Below are positions 26,316-26,985 of a stretch of 26,985 nt of DNA, piece after piece (within the stretch, counting starts at the first letter, position 1; the number at the start of each line of letters is the position of its first letter). This stretch comes from JBCCWF01 sp038520475. GTDB taxonomy: Bacteria > Cyanobacteriota > Cyanobacteriia > CAKZMO01. Below the pieces are notes generated by a model. The model had not been told where the DNA came from. It saw only the letters and a list, made by a program, of their open reading frames with translations, and did not search any database. Where the stretch lies: assembly GCA_038520475.1 (NCBI GenBank), contig JBCBLF010000035.1, positions 1 to 26,985 on the forward strand, in the 5' to 3' direction. Made by a program: the position numbers and the translations under genes.

Positions 26316-26388
26316 GCTGGTGTAGCTCAGCTGGTAGAGCAGCTGATTTGTAATCAGCCGGTCGCAAGTTCGAATCTTGTCACCAGCT
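26316..26388 (+). tRNA. trnT-UGU: tRNA-Thr (anticodon UGU)
   Basis: A complete cloverleaf of 73 nt: acceptor GCTGGTG (26316-26322) pairs with CACCAGC (26381-26387) and T is the discriminator base. The D-arm contains AGCTCAGCTGGTAGAGC. The anticodon stem GCTGA/TCAGC encloses TTTGTAA with anticodon TGT at 26349-26351, reading ACA. The T-arm contains GTTCGAATC. CCA is not encoded, as is usual in cyanobacteria. It is followed by a strong terminator and then an integrase frame, so its 3' half is a likely integration site. Confidence 0.97.
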
Positions 26389-26410
26389 TCGTTGAAAGAC
26401 CTTATTAATT

Positions 26411-26452
26411 AATGAACCGCAAGGGCTAGGGCTCTTGCGGTTCATTTTTTTT
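26411..26452 (+). terminator. Intrinsic terminator after tRNA-Thr
   Basis: AATGAACCGCAAG (26411-26423) pairs perfectly with CTTGCGGTTCATT (26434-26446) around a 10-nt loop, with eight T at 26445-26452. It starts 23 bp after the tRNA and is the clearest factor-independent terminator in the window. Confidence 0.9.
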
Positions 26453-26515
26453 GCGTGCTTTACAAAAAGTTGCTTGGATAATTTGAGACAGCATTAGTCA
26501 AGTTTGGGGCTCAAA

Positions 26516-26536
26516 GTGTGATCGTAAGTGTGATCG
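26516..26536. repeat. Two direct repeats GTGTGATCG, 12 bp apart
   Basis: GTGTGATCG at 26516-26524 and 26528-26536, each followed by an A-rich triplet. They sit between tRNA-Thr and the integrase frame, where arm-type integrase sites or integrase operators are often found. Function is inferred from position only. Confidence 0.35.
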
Positions 26537-26588
26537 AAAATCTCCAGGGTAGGATGGCATCAGAGATCAGATGTTCTGACTACAGACC

Positions 26589-26985
26589 ATGTTTTCCAAA
26601 AATTCTTCCAAATCAAAACCCTCTTCAAGACGCCCCAGTCGCCGATCAAAAAGTAGAACCATTCAATACAGAAGTGATCATGGTCGTCTAAGGATAGGTT
26701 TTTCCTATGGAGGGAAGTGACATTTTATCGCTCTTGAGATGCCCGAAACACCTGCAAATCGTGTAAAAGCTCAAGAGATTGTCTTTCAAGCTGAAAAAGA
26801 CATTGATTACGGTGAATTTGATCCAACGTACCGCAAATACAAAGCCCAAGCAGGACTATCCACTGTTGAAGATGTTGCAACTCTCTCGGCTTCTTTCATC
26901 AGCTTAAGAGACCTTTGGCATGAGTATGTCGAGATTCGAAAAGTTGGCAAAGCGCCTGGTACGACTCGGATGTATGGCTGGGTTG
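26589..26985 (+). pseudogene. Phage-type tyrosine integrase, N-terminal part, interrupted by TGA
   Basis: The frame from ATG 26589 reads a Ser/Arg-rich start, then GRLRIGFSYGGK, a TGA stop at 26718-26720 (codon 44), then HFIALEMPETPANRVKAQE, AEKDIDYGEFDPTYRKYK and a core-binding (SAM-like) region FISLRDLWHEYVEIRKVGK to the window edge. Homology continues across the stop in the same frame, matching the Arm DNA-binding domain of tRNA-targeting integrases, in which a GGKR-aromatic segment is common; a single C-to-T change of CGA (Arg) would explain it. The catalytic domain is outside the window. An ATG at 26739 could restart translation of a product without the Arm domain. Probably an inactivated integrase; a sequencing error or recoding cannot be excluded. 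Confidence 0.75.

Overview
The window is a piece of a cyanobacterial chromosome of moderate GC content. The evidence is the HIP1 octamer GCGATCGC scattered through genes and spacers alike, a DUF3181 gene (a family found in cyanobacteria), a monomeric B12-dependent ribonucleotide reductase, and large secreted RTX and choice-of-anchor proteins with no classical signal peptide. The style fits a filamentous or other large-genome species, but I cannot name the genus.

Layout. 1-1322 (minus): 5' part of a dCache-HAMP membrane sensor that runs off the left edge. 2137-2838 (plus): NnrU/Z-ISO-like membrane protein, convergent with a small membrane coiled-coil protein (2893-3348, minus). 3962-4963 (minus): DusA tRNA-dihydrouridine synthase. 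5320-8127 (minus): TIR domain, membrane segment and 14 WD40 repeats. 8725-8907 (plus): tiny Cys/His-tipped protein. 9107-10280 (minus): a pentapeptide-repeat protein and a short possible exported protein. 10702-12885 (minus): NrdJ.

The centre of interest is 13.3-23.3 kb, two giant plus-strand genes for secreted enzymes. The first is a choice-of-anchor I / 5'-nucleotidase-type phosphatase (13890-17918), the second an ExeM/NucH-type nuclease with an RTX tail (18843-23120). Each is preceded by tandem 11-bp-spaced sites resembling the cyanobacterial Pho box. Together they look like a phosphate-scavenging unit: the nuclease cuts extracellular DNA or RNA and the phosphatase strips phosphate from the products. 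This parallels the phosphatase/nucH neighbourhood known from Synechocystis.

From 23.3 kb on come a translationally coupled DUF2157/GDYXXLXY membrane pair, a DUF3181 gene, and tRNA-Thr(UGU) with a strong terminator. About 200 bp beyond the tRNA starts a phage-type integrase reading frame broken by an in-frame TGA at codon 44, which suggests a decaying island begins at the right edge.

Five spacers carry copies of a short non-coding element (about 60-95 bp). Its ends begin TAGCAG or TACAGC and its middle is a hairpin whose sequence changes between copies while the pairing is kept. Three copies flank the phosphatase and nuclease genes, one of them inside the nuclease leader.
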